A stretch of 64,000 nt of DNA, taken from contig CM038920.1 in NCBI GenBank assembly GCA_021904315.1, forward strand, positions 15,562,001-15,626,000, read 5' to 3'. The translations under genes were made by a program, and so were the position numbers. The stretch is from Sphagnum magellanicum. Taxonomy: Eukaryota; Streptophyta; Sphagnopsida; Sphagnales; Sphagnaceae. This document shows, in pieces, positions 1-12,120 of this stretch. Every line of letters starts with the position of its first letter. Position 1 is the stretch's first letter. Under the pieces are notes generated by a model. That model saw only the letters and a list, made by a program, of their open reading frames with translations. It was not told where the DNA came from and ran no database searches.

Positions 1-599
1 TCAACACTTCTTGATCCCCTAGAGCTTGTCATCATTTCCATTGATGTCCCTAAACCTATTTAAATCCATCGACCTTGCATCTCATCATCTACACAACAAA
101 AACTAGAAAGACTGATACATGAGTAGAGAATTTTCACACCGAGGCATTCTTCCCTTGAATGTGCAAAAGCCAAGCAAATGTAACACTCAAAACAACACCA
201 CCAGGACCTCAAGATTATTCTTGCCATACAAACTTTGAAAATTTTATACTTAGCTTTTCAACATCCTACTACTTATCTCCATCTCCATTGGTCTAGCTCC
301 AAAGCCAAGGTCTTTGCAACCACACACACATCAAAATAAAACAACCAACTAAGTTTTATCCCAAAAGCTTTGTTCCTTAATAATATGCACTTTTGTTGTC
401 ACATCTTTCACGAATGGCATCCCTACCAAGTGAATAATAAAAGACAAGATACAGGTCAATTGACGAAGCTTAAACAAAGATAGACAACCCATGTTCACAC
501 TATGAACCCTAAAAATACACATGAAATATTTCTGGGCGACACATACCTAACAAGAAGAAATGAAAAGGAAAAGAAGAAAGGACTGAAGTCTTAGCACAA
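1..599. other. AT-rich intergenic DNA, no gene seen
   Basis: I see no coding pattern, RNA gene or recognisable transposon domain in this stretch on either strand. The only open frames are short and of low complexity. Confidence 0.5.
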
Positions 600-614
600 T
601 TACCAAAAGGCTAG

Positions 615-915
615 TTCCTCATCCTAGCTCAAGCACAATAGCTAAAATAGAATGTCCAAGGTCAACTACTGACATCAAAGTAAACAAGTTAGAATAGAAG
701 GTGAGAATGAGTAGTTTGTCATCCCCCAAAACACACATGTGCGATACTCCAAGTACATATCACAGTGTTCACATGAGGCAAGGTAAGTTACTATCTAATG
801 TCCTAGCTCAGGTATCAACAGCTAGTATCGAATGTGCGGTTAACTACTAACATAAATTAACAAATCGGAATTGAGAATGGAAGGTGAGAGTGAAAGTGGT
901 GTTTGTCAACTCATG
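615..915 (+). repeat. Two diverged direct copies of a ~105-bp unit
   Basis: A segment beginning 'cctagctcaagcacaatagc' near 623 recurs near 806 as 'cctagctcaggtatcaacag'. Both copies continue through a 'tcaactac'/'ttaactac' block and end in 'aaggtgaga' followed by 'gtttgtca'. The copies are about 183 bp apart and clearly diverged. No protein signal accompanies them. This is a local duplication or part of an unclassified repeat. Confidence 0.5.
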
Positions 916-934
916 AAATAGAGAGACAAAAACA

Positions 935-1585
935 TGCTTCTATTTTGGGGGAGGTAAGCATATTTAGGCTTCTATGTTGAGGGAGTGCCCAATGTTCCAA
1001 AAATGTTTGTGATGGGCCAATCATGGCTCCTTCTTGGAAAAAGAAAACAACAGTGGGCAGGCCCCCTCATGAGCTACTTAAAATAACCATGACATTTCTG
1101 CCTCTGCCATTAGCCCAGGCCAAAAATGGTGACAAACAGTTTTGGAAATAGAAATTGCATGCAGTCGTCAATGGGAAGGCTCAGCATGTGCTCATGATGG
1201 GCCCTGTTTCTTCCTTTTGGGGGTGGGGTGGGGGGAGTTTTCTTTTGTTTTTCTCCCTTGTTCTCAATGTGTTCATCATGTTCTCTTGAGGTTCCCCAAG
1301 TTCCCAATTTGTTCCCTAAGGAGTTTCCAAAAGCACCTCAATTTTATCCCATATGGTTTGCCCAAAGTTCAGCTCTCATGTATATAAACTGAAAAGGTAT
1401 ATTGTTAGCGGAATACATTTGCATCTATTTTGCAAATGGGGGTCCGAAGAGGTGCTTCCCTCCATTGGGGAGTGCTCAATGTTCCAAAAAAATTGCTGAT
1501 GGGCTACTGAATATGGTCTTTCGCACACAAAAAAAAAGAAGAAAAAAGTTATGGGTGCACCCATTAACTAATTAATATGAATAAG
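935..1585 (+). repeat. Dispersed repeat family R1: tail of one unit plus one full unit
   Basis: The stretch from about 1,081 to 1,585 aligns along its length with 3,426-3,930. Shared landmarks are 'tttggaaatagaaatt', a 'gggggtgggg' tract, 'ttccccaagttcccaattt', 'cacctcaattttatcccata', 'atgtatataaactgaaaagg' and 'attggggagtgctcaatgtt'. A preceding piece at about 970-1,025 resembles the tail of the same unit, so a truncated unit lies directly upstream. The TATA-like 'tatataaa' inside each unit would fit an LTR or other promoter-bearing repeat, but I cannot define termini or a target duplication and leave the class open. Confidence 0.6.
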
Positions 1586-1629
1586 ACTATGTCCCCAACT
1601 TAATAAGTACCACCAACTTAAGCCACCAA

Positions 1630-1765
1630 CATTAGCCTAGGTTGAAAATGGTGGCAAACAAAATGTAGGAATAATTATTCTGCTCAGCCAAATGAGGCAA
1701 TGCAGCATACACCAAGTAGGCATGACTGCTTGTTTTCTTTTGGGGAGGGTGGGGGTTTTTGTTTG
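1630..1765 (+). repeat. Head fragment of an R1 unit
   Basis: The motif 'ttagcctaggttgaaaatgg' followed by 'tggcaaaca' and a G-rich 'gggagggtggggg' block matches the start of the full R1 units near 1,110 and 3,460. The match then fades into pyrimidine-rich sequence. It appears to be a truncated third copy directly downstream of the first full one. Confidence 0.45.
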
Positions 1766-3425
1766 GGGAGTAAATGTAACTATGCTTTTTCCCTGGAGAC
1801 CTCTCTGGCCATCTCCTTCTCTCTCTTGATTTTCTGTCATTTCTTTTTTCCTCCAGTTTTATTCCTTATATTCTTTGTGTACACAAGATGTTTCCTCTTT
1901 TCTGGTCAAATCCTTCTCCCTTTGGCTTTTTGTTATATCCTCCTTTCTTTGGCTTTGCCTTCTCCTTCTAGCTTTCTTCCTTATCCTGTTTGTGTATACA
2001 AGATATGTCCATCCATGAAAACAACTGCTAGGCAAAAAGGCAAAGATTCGTCTTCTCTTACAATTCCAGTGATGCTTGCAAGATAAGGAGGTATGGAGTA
2101 GTGGGTGGCACTTTCAAAATAAGGAAGTATGCTCCACTCTTCACATGTGAAAAAAGACTTTATACTAAATTGGTAATTATTATATATGTACATAAAGTGT
2201 ATAGGATATCAGTTTCTGAAAAAGGATTATTTGCATTTTTGAATTGCCCAATGTTATAACATAATCTCTGTTGGCCAACTTTCAAAAACACTTTGGGGTG
2301 TACCACCCCCTCCCCCCTAACTGATTAATAGAACACTCAATTGGTACAGATGGCACAGAATTTTGAAATTTGTACTCCTAAAACTTTCGTCAGCATTTCT
2401 GCCTGAACAAATACCCCTTTCCTCAGAGGGTGGGTACCAATTTGTGCAGGTATTGATTTTTAAGAGAACATACCAAGTGAGTATTATATATTTTATAACT
2501 TTGATTATCCTTTCCGGTAAGGTTTTGAATTAAAAAATAATAATCCAGAATCTCTGGGTATGGTTTTTTTTTTTTTTCCAACGCATGGTGGTTATAAGTA
2601 TAGGGTTTAGAGTTGCTAAAATGCATGTGATTTCAAATACAGTTAGGATTTAGGGTTATGATTTCAAAAGTTCTATTCAAATTGACATGAATTCTATCAT
2701 TTAACTTTCCTAATCCATCAGATGTTGTGACAAAAACTTACAAAAAGACACCAAAAACATTAAAATACATATTATATATGTGCATAATGCAAGATATGTT
2801 TGTAACCAACAAATTGTATAGAAGCTCCGATTTATAGCTCAAAGTCTTAGGATCCTATGAGAATCCATGAAGAAACCCTAAATCCTAATAGCACCTGTCT
2901 AAGACATTGAAACGTGGGGAAGTTTTGGAGAAACTTTTCCATCGAAAACAGGCAGATAAAAGGTTCCAAATGTTCACATGTAACTATTTAAATGCAGCAA
3001 GCTCAAGTTCTTGATGCTTGAATCCAGAACCACCGGGTTTAACACTTGGATCCGGGTACCTGCACAACACCGGTGGGTACTTACTACTGGGTACCTATTG
3101 GTATGCTGTTAATTTCACTCTGGCTATTTGTAGGGTTTGTGAGTACACATACCATCATGGATTGTGACTCAAATGATTCCACATAGAAACGACGCTTGCA
3201 TGTGTCATCATGATGCATGCCTCAGTATCATGAGTGATTTAAACAATTGTAATGGCACACTCCCAACAGCCATCACAAGACAACTACGGTCTCCTCAGTC
3301 AGATCCTTCGTCAGAAAGCTCTTCACTCATTTTCCTTGGAAAACATCTTTTGCGCTTGCATCATCATCATCAGTCCTGTGGGCTTTGCACATTCCAACTT
3401 TGACATTCCAATCTGTTGGCTTCCT
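1766..3425. other. Spacer between R1 copies, no gene seen
   Basis: This contains a pyrimidine-rich block (about 1,800-2,000), an A/T homopolymer near 2,566 and several GGGTACC/GTACCC-like words near 3,050-3,100. I recognise no protein. With R1 copies on both sides it could be the interior of a small element, but no internal domain, primer-binding site or terminal signal supports that. Confidence 0.4.
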
Positions 3426-3930
3426 GGTGACTATGTCCCCAAATTTCTGCCCCTGCCATTACCCTTTGTCCCAAAATGGTGACCAACCGGTTTGGAAATA
3501 GAAATTTCATGCAGTCGATGAAGGCTCAGCCAGCACTCGTGATGGACCCTGTTTTTTATTTTTGGGGGTGGGGCGGGAGGAGCTATGTTTTTTGTTTTTC
3601 TTCCTTGTTCCCAATGTGCTCTTATCATGTTCCTTTGAGGTTCCCCAAGTTCCCAATTTGCTCCCTAAGGCGTTCCCAATAGCACCTCAATTTTATCCCA
3701 TATGGTCTGCCCAAAGTTCAACTGTCATGTATATAAACTGAAAAGGTCAACTGTTGAGGGAATACATTTGATTCTAATTTGCAACTGGGGGGTCTGAAGT
3801 GGTGCTTCCATTGGGGAGTGCTCAATGTTCTGAAAAAAATTGCCAATAGGCTAATAAATATGGCTTTTTGGCACACCAAAAAACAAAAGAAAAAAGTTAT
3901 GGGCGCACCCATGAACTAATTAATATGACT
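3426..3930 (+). repeat. Second full copy of dispersed repeat R1
   Basis: It is co-linear with 1,081-1,585 and by eye clearly more than 75% identical, including 'atgtatataaactgaaaagg' at about 3,727 and the terminal 'aactaattaatatga'. Both copies are in the same orientation and lie 2.35 kb apart. Confidence 0.6.
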
Positions 3931-4959
3931 CTTGTTGATGGGTAGAAAAAGTAGGGCCCTAATTGAAAAACCAGGTCGAATGCAACCCAGGTGGTAACCA
4001 GTGTTGATTGGTTCTTAGTTTTTTTGGGAGAAACTGTACAGTACAGAAACAAACAGGAAAAAGGGAAGGAATCGCAAGACCCGTTGACAAGTGCAGAAGC
4101 AATTGGTGGTGGTGCTGCAGCAGCGATTTTAAAAGACATCTCCATGGATCTAAGCATGAGGACGAAGGCAGCAATGGCGTTCTACTTTAGCTTGTGGTAG
4201 TGGTAGGCAGCGGGCGAATAATAAACCTTGTGAATAGTGTGAATTTTCTTCCTGATACTCAAGGTCTTGTTTTTTCACTTTTGTGGTGTAGCCATATGGG
4301 CAACAATCCACAGAAGGATCTAACGAGTTTTGGCTACAGGACAGATAGAAGGTAGGACAGTAAATACCTTCTCGTAATCCAGACAAAACCTAGCAGTAGG
4401 AGCAAATGCGAGAGAAGTCGAGAGTTGAAAACACACCACAGAAGGGTAGGAGAAGGTAACCAGTCCACTAAAATGGCTTTTGAGGAAGTCTTGTGTGGCA
4501 TTGTTTGTTTCCAGTCTTACAGGATTGGGGACAAGGAGTGAAAATAATGGTATTTTGGTATTAGGGTGTATAGGTTGTGTTGAACCCAATAGAGTAGTGA
4601 TGATGACGTTCAAAATTATGATGACGTTAGGGTTTGGCATTGGCATAACATCCTAACCAAGGAATCTTGAGTGGTTTTCTATCTTTCTTTTTTTCTTTTT
4701 TTAGTTTTGTGTGATTGGCTTTGTAAATTTAAAATTGTCTTGTAACATTATGCAATTTTTAAAAAGTGGGGTCTATGTTGTTAGTAAACCTCCTTCTACA
4801 TGGGCACCAAACATCTCATGTCCCTTAATTCATCATGTCTCATTAAACTTCGTAATTGTCATTACCCATTTGCCTTTTCATGTGTCACCACAAACTTATT
4901 CACCACCCCATTTCCTATGCAAACCATGAACCACCCACTCATTCCCCTTACTACTCTAA
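3931..4959. other. Intergenic DNA, no gene seen
   Basis: Mixed-composition sequence follows repeat R1. Short open frames occur on both strands near 4.0-4.6 kb, but none shows a recognisable domain or a codon pattern distinct from the surroundings. Confidence 0.4.
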
Positions 4960-7900
4960 CAAACCACCCACCACCTACTATATTCCTTTATTAGCGTCTA
5001 GTCCTTCATGTGAATGTGGGGTCCCAACCCTACATTTCCCCAAACCCCCTTGATATGGCACATGTAAGACCTTTTCCCCCTCCCCTTTATTAGCCCTTAC
5101 AATTGCTCATGATTAGACCCCACAACCTACCTCCATTTCCCCAAAAGCCTAACAACTTACACCTAAAGCCTCTTGCCCCACCTACAAGCATCAATTTACC
5201 ATTCGAAAGTTAACCTATCACCAATCTTCTTGTCATGCATCTAATTCATCTAATCCAAACCTTTATGACCATCTTGGTTCAATACTCTCCTTTGCTCCAA
5301 CCCCTCTTACATAAACATGGGCTTGGGTCTCAACAATTGGATGTCATTGAGTCCTTCCATTTAGGCCTTCGTTGTCCTTAACTATATAATCGCATCCTTA
5401 TCGTTTTATAGTGTGATGTACAAATGACTTCTTGTTTTCCATTGGATAAGTTGGCACATGACCCCTATGATGTGACAGCTTGATATTTATTCATCTTATT
5501 ACCCAAATGGTGTCTTGTTTTGCTTACCCATGGTGGGGCATCAAGGCATAAGGAAATGCAAATCCAATTCAAGCATTTTCAATCAAGCAACTCGGAAAAC
5601 CTATAGGAGGAAATTTTTTTATGAGCCTAAGCTTTGGTAGCAAGTCCAAATTCAATGCCTCTTCCCCAACATGATCTTCCAACTCATAAACACCTTCTCT
5701 ATAGTTTAATTTTGGATCGTGCAAGGGAATAATTTCGTGCAATTCACATTATAACATCATTTTTTTTTGCACCCACATCCTTTGACACACTTTAGTTCTC
5801 ATCACTTTACATTTCAAATTAGATGATTTTTTTTCACTTTTTCAAAGAGATTATGAATCAAACCAATACCTCAAGCTTTTGTCTAATTCTTTCAAATTAA
5901 CATTCCAACGCATGCCACATTTATCTAAAAATGGTCTTTTTGGGATGGTTTTTGAACACCTTCAAAAACATTTTCACCTAGAAGATTTAGCAAATGGATT
6001 CCCACATATTTTTCCATTTTATTTTCATATCACACAAGGTCACATTCCATATCGAATTACACATGTCCTAGGGGCGGCCCACTTTTTAACCATAACCAAA
6101 CCCTCAAGCGGAATCCATCCCATTGCCATGGGGGAAGTGTTGTATTCATTCATAAGTTGTGCTAAACTTTCAATTTCACAATGCCTTTGCAAACATTTTT
6201 CCCTACACCAATTTGGAATTGCAACCAAAGGCGTTTGTGAAGTAGTAATCCACAACATTAGTTACACCTTGGACCTTCACCTTAACTAGGTTATTCTCCA
6301 ACTAAACCTAACAAATGTCTTCAATTCAATGTCAAAAGGGGTCATACTTCAAAAACTTCATGCTGCAAGAAGGGACATCATACAATTCATCCTTTTTGTT
6401 CATGCATTTTATGCATTTGAGTCTCCCTTGTTTTACAGTCATTATAATTGTGAAAACAATGTCATAGTCATCCCATTTATCATGGAAACCCATCAAGTTG
6501 ATCCCTTGGAGGGGCATTATTCACAAAAGTCCACCTTAGGGTTCTACGTTCTACAATATTCCCCTCTTGTTTATTTCCATCCATTACAAATGACATTCAC
6601 ATCATAAGCCTCCTTAATTGTATCATCTGCATATCAACATTTCCACACCAAACTTCATGTGATAGGCCTTTTTATCTAACTTCATAAATGTGCAGCATGG
6701 TCCCCATCTAGCTTCCCACTTGACTTTGACACTCCATCCTAATTTAGCACCCCATCAGAAGGAATTAAATTTTTAAAGATTCCATTGGGCACCTCATCAT
6801 TCACATCATCCTCCATAAAAAGTGCCTTCTTAAAGGATGTTCTCCATGTGGAACTTTTCCTTAAAATGGGTGATGTTTAGGTAGTCATCAAACTTTTAAC
6901 TCATTATTTAGTGCAATAGCCATTATATTTCTTATGATGCACACCTTCTTCCATTTTCATAAAATCCTTTATTTCATTTGAATCCTCCATTTTTCAAGTG
7001 TTTGAATGCCTTTCGGGTCTAGAATCTTGTCATAGCCCAAAAGGACCTTTAGCATGTAAACAAACATCTCTCCCAATAGCTTTCAGCGACATTGACCTCA
7101 TATCATTAGCCACCATCACCCCAACAACTTATTTAGGGAGTTGGGCCTTTGTAATTCCAATTATAGCTACTAGGTTTATGGTCAATCAATGTCCCTTCCT
7201 TCTTGAAGCCTTAGCAAAAATTGACAACAACACCTTGCTTTTTTAACAACATTTATTTGACAAGATATTTAAAATTCATCATGTTCGAAATTTTATCATG
7301 TTTTTGCCCTAGGGCGAGCACTTGGCTTACAACTCAACCAGTCTTCTTAACCTTTCAATTATTTTCCATGGTTTTTTCCATAATGTTTTAAACATAGTTT
7401 GGACTACCACATCCCTCAATTACAAGTATCCTTTGATGCATGTGCACACATCCCATTGACCCTGTGGATATCCACCTTTTTAGGTTGTGCTTATGGTAAT
7501 GAATGCACTAGAACCCATGATGTAGTTTATAACACTTTTGTTGGCTTCCACATGGAATGAGAACAATTACATGCGTTTTTCAATCGCGTTCAACTCCTCT
7601 CATCAACAAGTCAACATTATATTCATTAAAAATGGAATTTGCACTTTAGCTAATGTTGTCATTGCTGACCCAACATGAGCAAATTTACTTCCCCAATCTT
7701 ACGCAATTCAAAGATTGTTGCCTCCAATGTGACTCAAACCAAAGAAAAGAACTATCATGACTAACACCCCAATGATCAATTTTTCCTTTTAACAATTGAA
7801 ATCTTTGAATGTTTACACAAACAAGTTGATGTGTTTTTACACAATTATGCCAATGTCATTTGGAGCTTGAAAGGGTTTTAAAGCCCTCCTTTTTTTGTTT

Positions 7901-8194
7901 TGGTTATTTTTCTTTCTCAAAAAATTTCAATTACATTGCAAGGAATGCAAACATCTTCCATCTTAAATCAAGTGGTAGTGGTAGGCCTAGTTATTTCTTG
8001 ACTTCCACCCCTTTAAGACACACCGCCCATCACCACAATAGATCTACTATAGGTGGTTGGTTATTAACATGGAATTTTTTTGACATCTAGTTTGAAATAA
8101 CTTAACATCTTATATTTTTCCCTTTCCTTTTTTTCTTATTCCTTTGTACATTTTTCAAATATGTGGTGTATTTATAAATAAAGTTTTGCAAGGT
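4960..8194 (+). mobile_element. Degraded LINE (non-LTR retrotransposon)
   Basis: A single element is read across frames from an N-terminal region (from about 4,960; includes 'HGGASRHKE' near 5,535), through reverse transcriptase (5.88-6.6 kb), the thumb and C-terminal part (6.6-7.25 kb) and a C-terminal region with 'VVIADPT' near 7,650. The untranslated 3' end carries AATAAA at 8,177-8,182 and ends 'ttttgcaaggt'. Two other window segments support the boundaries: 15,371-15,885 (minus) matches the 5' part and extreme 3' end, and 57,165-58,645 contains two copies of the 3' end. The element has many in-frame stops and frame changes and is not active. I see no convincing target-site duplication. 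Confidence 0.75.
5879..7246 (+). pseudogene. LINE reverse transcriptase relic
   Basis: The longest clean piece (5,879-6,289, 136 aa) has the RT fingers/palm pattern, with 'HPIAMGEVLY' and 'HQFGIATKGVCEVVIH'. After a stop replacing an expected Trp it continues as 'VILQLNLTNVFNSMSKG', which is RT motif A with the catalytic Asp lost, and then 'DIIQF..FV.AFYAFESPLFYSH'. The catalytic A-D-D box appears as T-N-D at 6,586-6,594 in a shifted frame. Downstream pieces (to 'LLEALAKIDNNTLLF', 7,243) match the C-terminal half of the same protein family. With the catalytic Asp residues changed and several stops, the copy is dead. I cannot name the LINE clade. The later 'VVIADPT' might belong to a restriction-like endonuclease, which is inference. 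Confidence 0.7.
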
Positions 8195-9448
8195 AAAAAA
8201 ACCCTAACTTGACTTTTGATGGCTAAGACTATGAACAAGTTTTACAATATTACACAATTTGGACTACTATTGGGTGGGTATTTGATTTTGATAACAATCA
8301 TTGTTTTTGGTTTTTTTTAATTTCAAAATCAAAGAACCATTAGTTATAGTTTTAAAAGTAAAAATCAAAGTGCTTTTGATTTTGATTATGTGAAAAACAT
8401 TAAAGAAGCAATGGTTATAATGGTGATTATTTCATTTTTTCAATTATTTGATAACCATGATTACATACCAAAATTGACAATTTTTTTAAAATAATGAGAA
8501 CCAAGGTTATGAACCCTACAAAGTACTATGGTTTTGTTCCTATTCCTATAACTACTCAACATTGGTTTGAATGTTTGGACCAAAAATATGCATAGATTGG
8601 AGTTTCACATACATGCTAGACTTGACTTATAAAATATGATGGAATTTTTTCAAGTATTTCATTCCTTTTTTCTTCCAACATTTGGGCTTTGCAAGTTTCA
8701 ACAAGAATTAAGGTTGATCACATCCTTAACAAATTAAACTTTGGTGACTTTAGGATTGACCATTGGTTAGAATCAAACATTCCCATTACCACAAATTTTG
8801 AAAAGGAAGCACCTAACCATCTTGCCAAGTCCAAACATGACTAAAACTTCTTCTTTCTAAGCCTTTGAAGACCCCCACAACTAAATGCACTAATGTTGGG
8901 CAGTTGTTTAATTTAGCACCAACTACTTGCAAGTTTTTAGACCATATTTACATCACCTTAGAATTAAAAAATCTTTACAATGGCTCCCTTCATGAATTAT
9001 AAAACTCATTTTCTTTTCAATAATTATAAGTTGAACCAATTTTACCTCCATTTTAATATTATCACCTGACATAACCATTTGTGTTTTTTCACCCAAAGAA
9101 ACATTAGAATGAGTCAATTTTACTAGTTACAACAATAATATGAATATAAAATTAGGGAGAAAATAAGAATGAATCTAATATGTTCCATTTTTCCTCACCA
9201 TCGGAGGATAAAATGGAAAAGGAAATGACTTTTACACATATTTATTGAACATCTAAAGTCACCTATAGAGATTGGTCCCATTTAGTTTATAGTGGGAACG
9301 AAAGAACCTAAAGAGGGGGAAGATGTTCTCATTTTGTTAAACCCTCACCCCAACCTTTACTTAACATTTTCTAGAAACTCCCTTGTTTTGAACTAGCAAC
9401 CTCACTTTTTAAAAATCAACCTAAACTTTGCTTTAACACCCAAAAATG
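8195..9448. other. AT-rich intergenic DNA after the LINE
   Basis: No gene is recognised. Near 8,270-8,480 the phrase 'attttgat' and its complement recur, so weak inverted-repeat structure is present. The remainder is low-complexity AT-rich sequence. Confidence 0.4.
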
Positions 9449-9453
9449 CTTAA

Positions 9454-9730
9454 GGTTCTTTATGAAAAACTTGAAATGTAACAAGTTTGAAAATTGTCAT
9501 GAGTTTTTTCGAGGTTCTTTCAAAGAAACTCAACTTTGCAAAATATGAAAATCGTTTGCATTTTTTTTGGAGGTTCTTTCAAAGCAACTTGACTTTGTAA
9601 AATATCCACCTACATTTTTTCAAGGTTCTTTCAAAGAAACCCAACCTTTGCAAAACATGAAATTGCTTAGTTTTTTCAAAAGTTTCTTTCCAAGGAACCC
9701 AATCCAATTTTGTGTTTTCATTTGAAGTTT
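9454..9730 (+). repeat. Tandem minisatellite, ~58-bp unit, about 4.5 copies
   Basis: The start word 'ggttcttt' (or 'gtttcttt') recurs at about 9,454, 9,513, 9,573, 9,624 and 9,682. It is followed each time by 'caaagaaac', a 'caactttgcaaaat'-type block and a T-run. Unit lengths are 51-60 bp and copies differ at several positions. No coding role is evident. Confidence 0.7.
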
Positions 9731-11039
9731 TTGAGTTTTTGGTTTTAGGTTTCTTGTTTCCTACAATGGAAAAGGCAAGATCATTGAACATTCAATGCTC
9801 AACATCGCAAGTTTCCTCTAGTTCTTTGAATGTGACCTTGGAATGGCAAGAGTCATTATTTTCCCCTATGGATTAAAAAAATTATTCAAGTTTCATTCAA
9901 GTATGGTGATGGTGGGTATATTAGAGGCATTAGATGAAGGTGAGAAAACAAAAAACCTTCCAATATGTTGTGTTTTTAAAAAATTGTTTCATTGTCTTAT
10001 TGATGATACACAACAATTGTTACCAAGCCCTAGGTTGAGTTCCAACAAGCATCAAAGGCTTTGGAAAAAGGAGCTTGAGCAAGTGTTTAGAATGAAGTGA
10101 GAAGGAAGATGGACACAATTGGCTAAAGAGGGTTCTCCATTGGACTTCCATTAGCTATGTATTATATATTGCCCATTTATATATTGCAAGGTCTTTACGT
10201 CCCTCATTCTATGCTCTCTTTATTTCTTTGTGACTTTTTATACTTTGTGATATCTTATATAGCTTGTTTAAACTATTGTTCAATAAGCAAGTTATGTTCT
10301 TTGTTCCAAGTTCCAACTACCAACCCCAACCTGGTAGTGGGTCATCTTGGCCCTATTTTTGGCTCTTTTATCTTTTAGATCTTGTAATTAATGAAATCAA
10401 GTTGTTTGTGCACATGTGAATGAGTTAGTTTTTTGATGTGGAAGGTTTTCTAATTTTTTGGTTTGGTGTTTGGCATATTAATACATTCCTTTTGAATGTT
10501 TTCTATCTTTTCACATTGTAATATTCAATGGAACTTTGCAAATTTTTTTTGAATTCTTTTTGCCCATGGTCAATTTCTTTTCCAATTCCAATTTTTTCCT
10601 TTATTGCATTGTCCATAGCTAATGTTTTTTTATGGCTGATTTTTTTTCAGGGTTGATTTCATGGTTTCTCTCATTGCTATGTTCTCCATCATGGTTGATT
10701 TCTCTAGTTTTTCCCATGGTTGTTTTATTTGTTGCATGGAAGAATTTTTTTTTGCATGGGTAATTTTCAGCCATGGCTGAATTTTGATGGCCATTTTCAA
10801 TTCCAAATCTGCCCTACATGTTTGGTTCCTTTTGAATCTAACTTGTTATTTGTTTATTTTCAATTGATTGCAAGTTCACAAGTCATGTTTTGTTGTTCCA
10901 ACACACATTGATTAACTAAATTGTCATTTGCAATGTGTGATAATTGACAATCAATGGCGTTACAAAGTTGTGTTTGATATCCAAGAACCTAGGCTATTTG
11001 TGAAGATGTGGTGAAAATTTTGCCACTAATTGTGACTAG
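9731..11039. other. AT-rich DNA with one intact 85-codon frame of unknown meaning
   Basis: A plus-strand frame at 9,843-10,100 (starts MARVIIFPYGLKK, ends QVFRMK) stays open for 85 codons in AT-rich DNA with many Lys, Leu and Phe residues. I recognise no domain, and it may be part of a transposon gene, since hAT sequence follows about 1 kb downstream. The stretch 10,440-10,900 repeats 'atggttgattt'-like words. No other gene is seen. Confidence 0.3.
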
Positions 11040-11630
11040 TTATGTCTTGAATCAAAGTCATAGACATTGCCTGCTCAAGGACACATTAGTATTTGTCATC
11101 ACCAAAATACACAAGATTTGAGATGAGCTTGCTAATGTGGTTGTCCTTAATGACATGGCTGATCCAAAGGAAAATATTTTTTTATGCAAGGCTAAAAGAA
11201 TTCACAATCCACATGAAACACCAACTACTAGATATTCTTCAACTTTCTTCTCATTTTTGCATGGGTTTGATAGGAAAAAATGTCACAATATGCTAGCTTT
11301 GATGCTAGAAGCTAACATATTGTAAATGTATCCAAAATTCAAACACATGTGATTGGTGATTAATTATTTAGGTCGTGAAAGTGCTTTCACATTGGTTGTT
11401 CAATATGATGAACAATTGTTCCTACTTTTGTTGATTGATGTTACAAGGTTTTGATGCCCATTGTGTGAGTGAGGAGATTTAGATGCAGAGCTCTAACATT
11501 GAATGTGAAGATTTGTTTCAAACCATGGAAACTAGTGCAAAATCTTTGAACCAATTTAGGGCACAAAACTTGATTCCTTTTGTTGTTTACCATGTCGATG
11601 TGGATAGTTGCAAGTGTGCATTATCTTAGT
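11040..11630 (+). pseudogene. hAT-type transposase fragment (central part)
   Basis: Pieces of a transposase read in neighbouring frames: 'NDMADPKENIFLCKAKRI' (from 11,151), 'KKCHNMLALMLEANIL' (11,275-11,322, the place where hAT proteins have an LLA..LDPR.K motif), then 'YPKFKHM' and 'LVINYLGRESAF', followed by 'VVQYDEQL'. The order and spacing fit the C-terminal half of hAT transposases upstream of the dimerisation domain. Several stops and frame changes make it a relic. A dimerisation-domain relic at 52.85-53.33 kb may come from the same family. Terminal inverted repeats were not found. Confidence 0.45.
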
Positions 11631-11639
11631 GACATGTAG

Positions 11640-12119
11640 ATAAGTTTTTTTTATTGTAGTTTCATTGGTTTAGCATATTCTCGGGATTTAAACATGCCAA
11701 ATAAAGACAAAGAGGATTTTCTCAATTGTTGGAGTCTTCACTACATTCCATAGGTGTTGATTACAAACTAACCACCTTGATTAGATGATTTCTATTAATA
11801 AAAAGATTGGCCTTTTTGTCTAAGGGTTGGGTATTTTGAGCCTTTTGACTTTGCAATTGCATATGAGGCAAAATCAATGTTGACAAAAAAAATTAATGTA
11901 AAATTCGAGGGTGAGGTTGAACATGAAAAATTCTTGGATCTTAGTTTTTAATTTTTTAATCTTCCTTTGGTTGAATTTTGATGTTCCTTGTCACTCATTC
12001 CACCAATATGGGCATAGATCTGAATTTTTAAAACCTTGCTTATATCTTAATTTTGATGTGAATCATGGAGGTTTTTTTTTTCTGGTTACTTTGTATTTTG
12101 GATTCCTAGTGTAAGTGGC
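11640..12119. other. AT-rich spacer, no gene seen
   Basis: This is low-complexity sequence between the hAT fragment and the following tandem array. Words such as 'tggttgaattttgatg' near 11,970 hint at a degenerate outlying copy of that array. Confidence 0.35.
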
Positions 12120-12120
12120 T

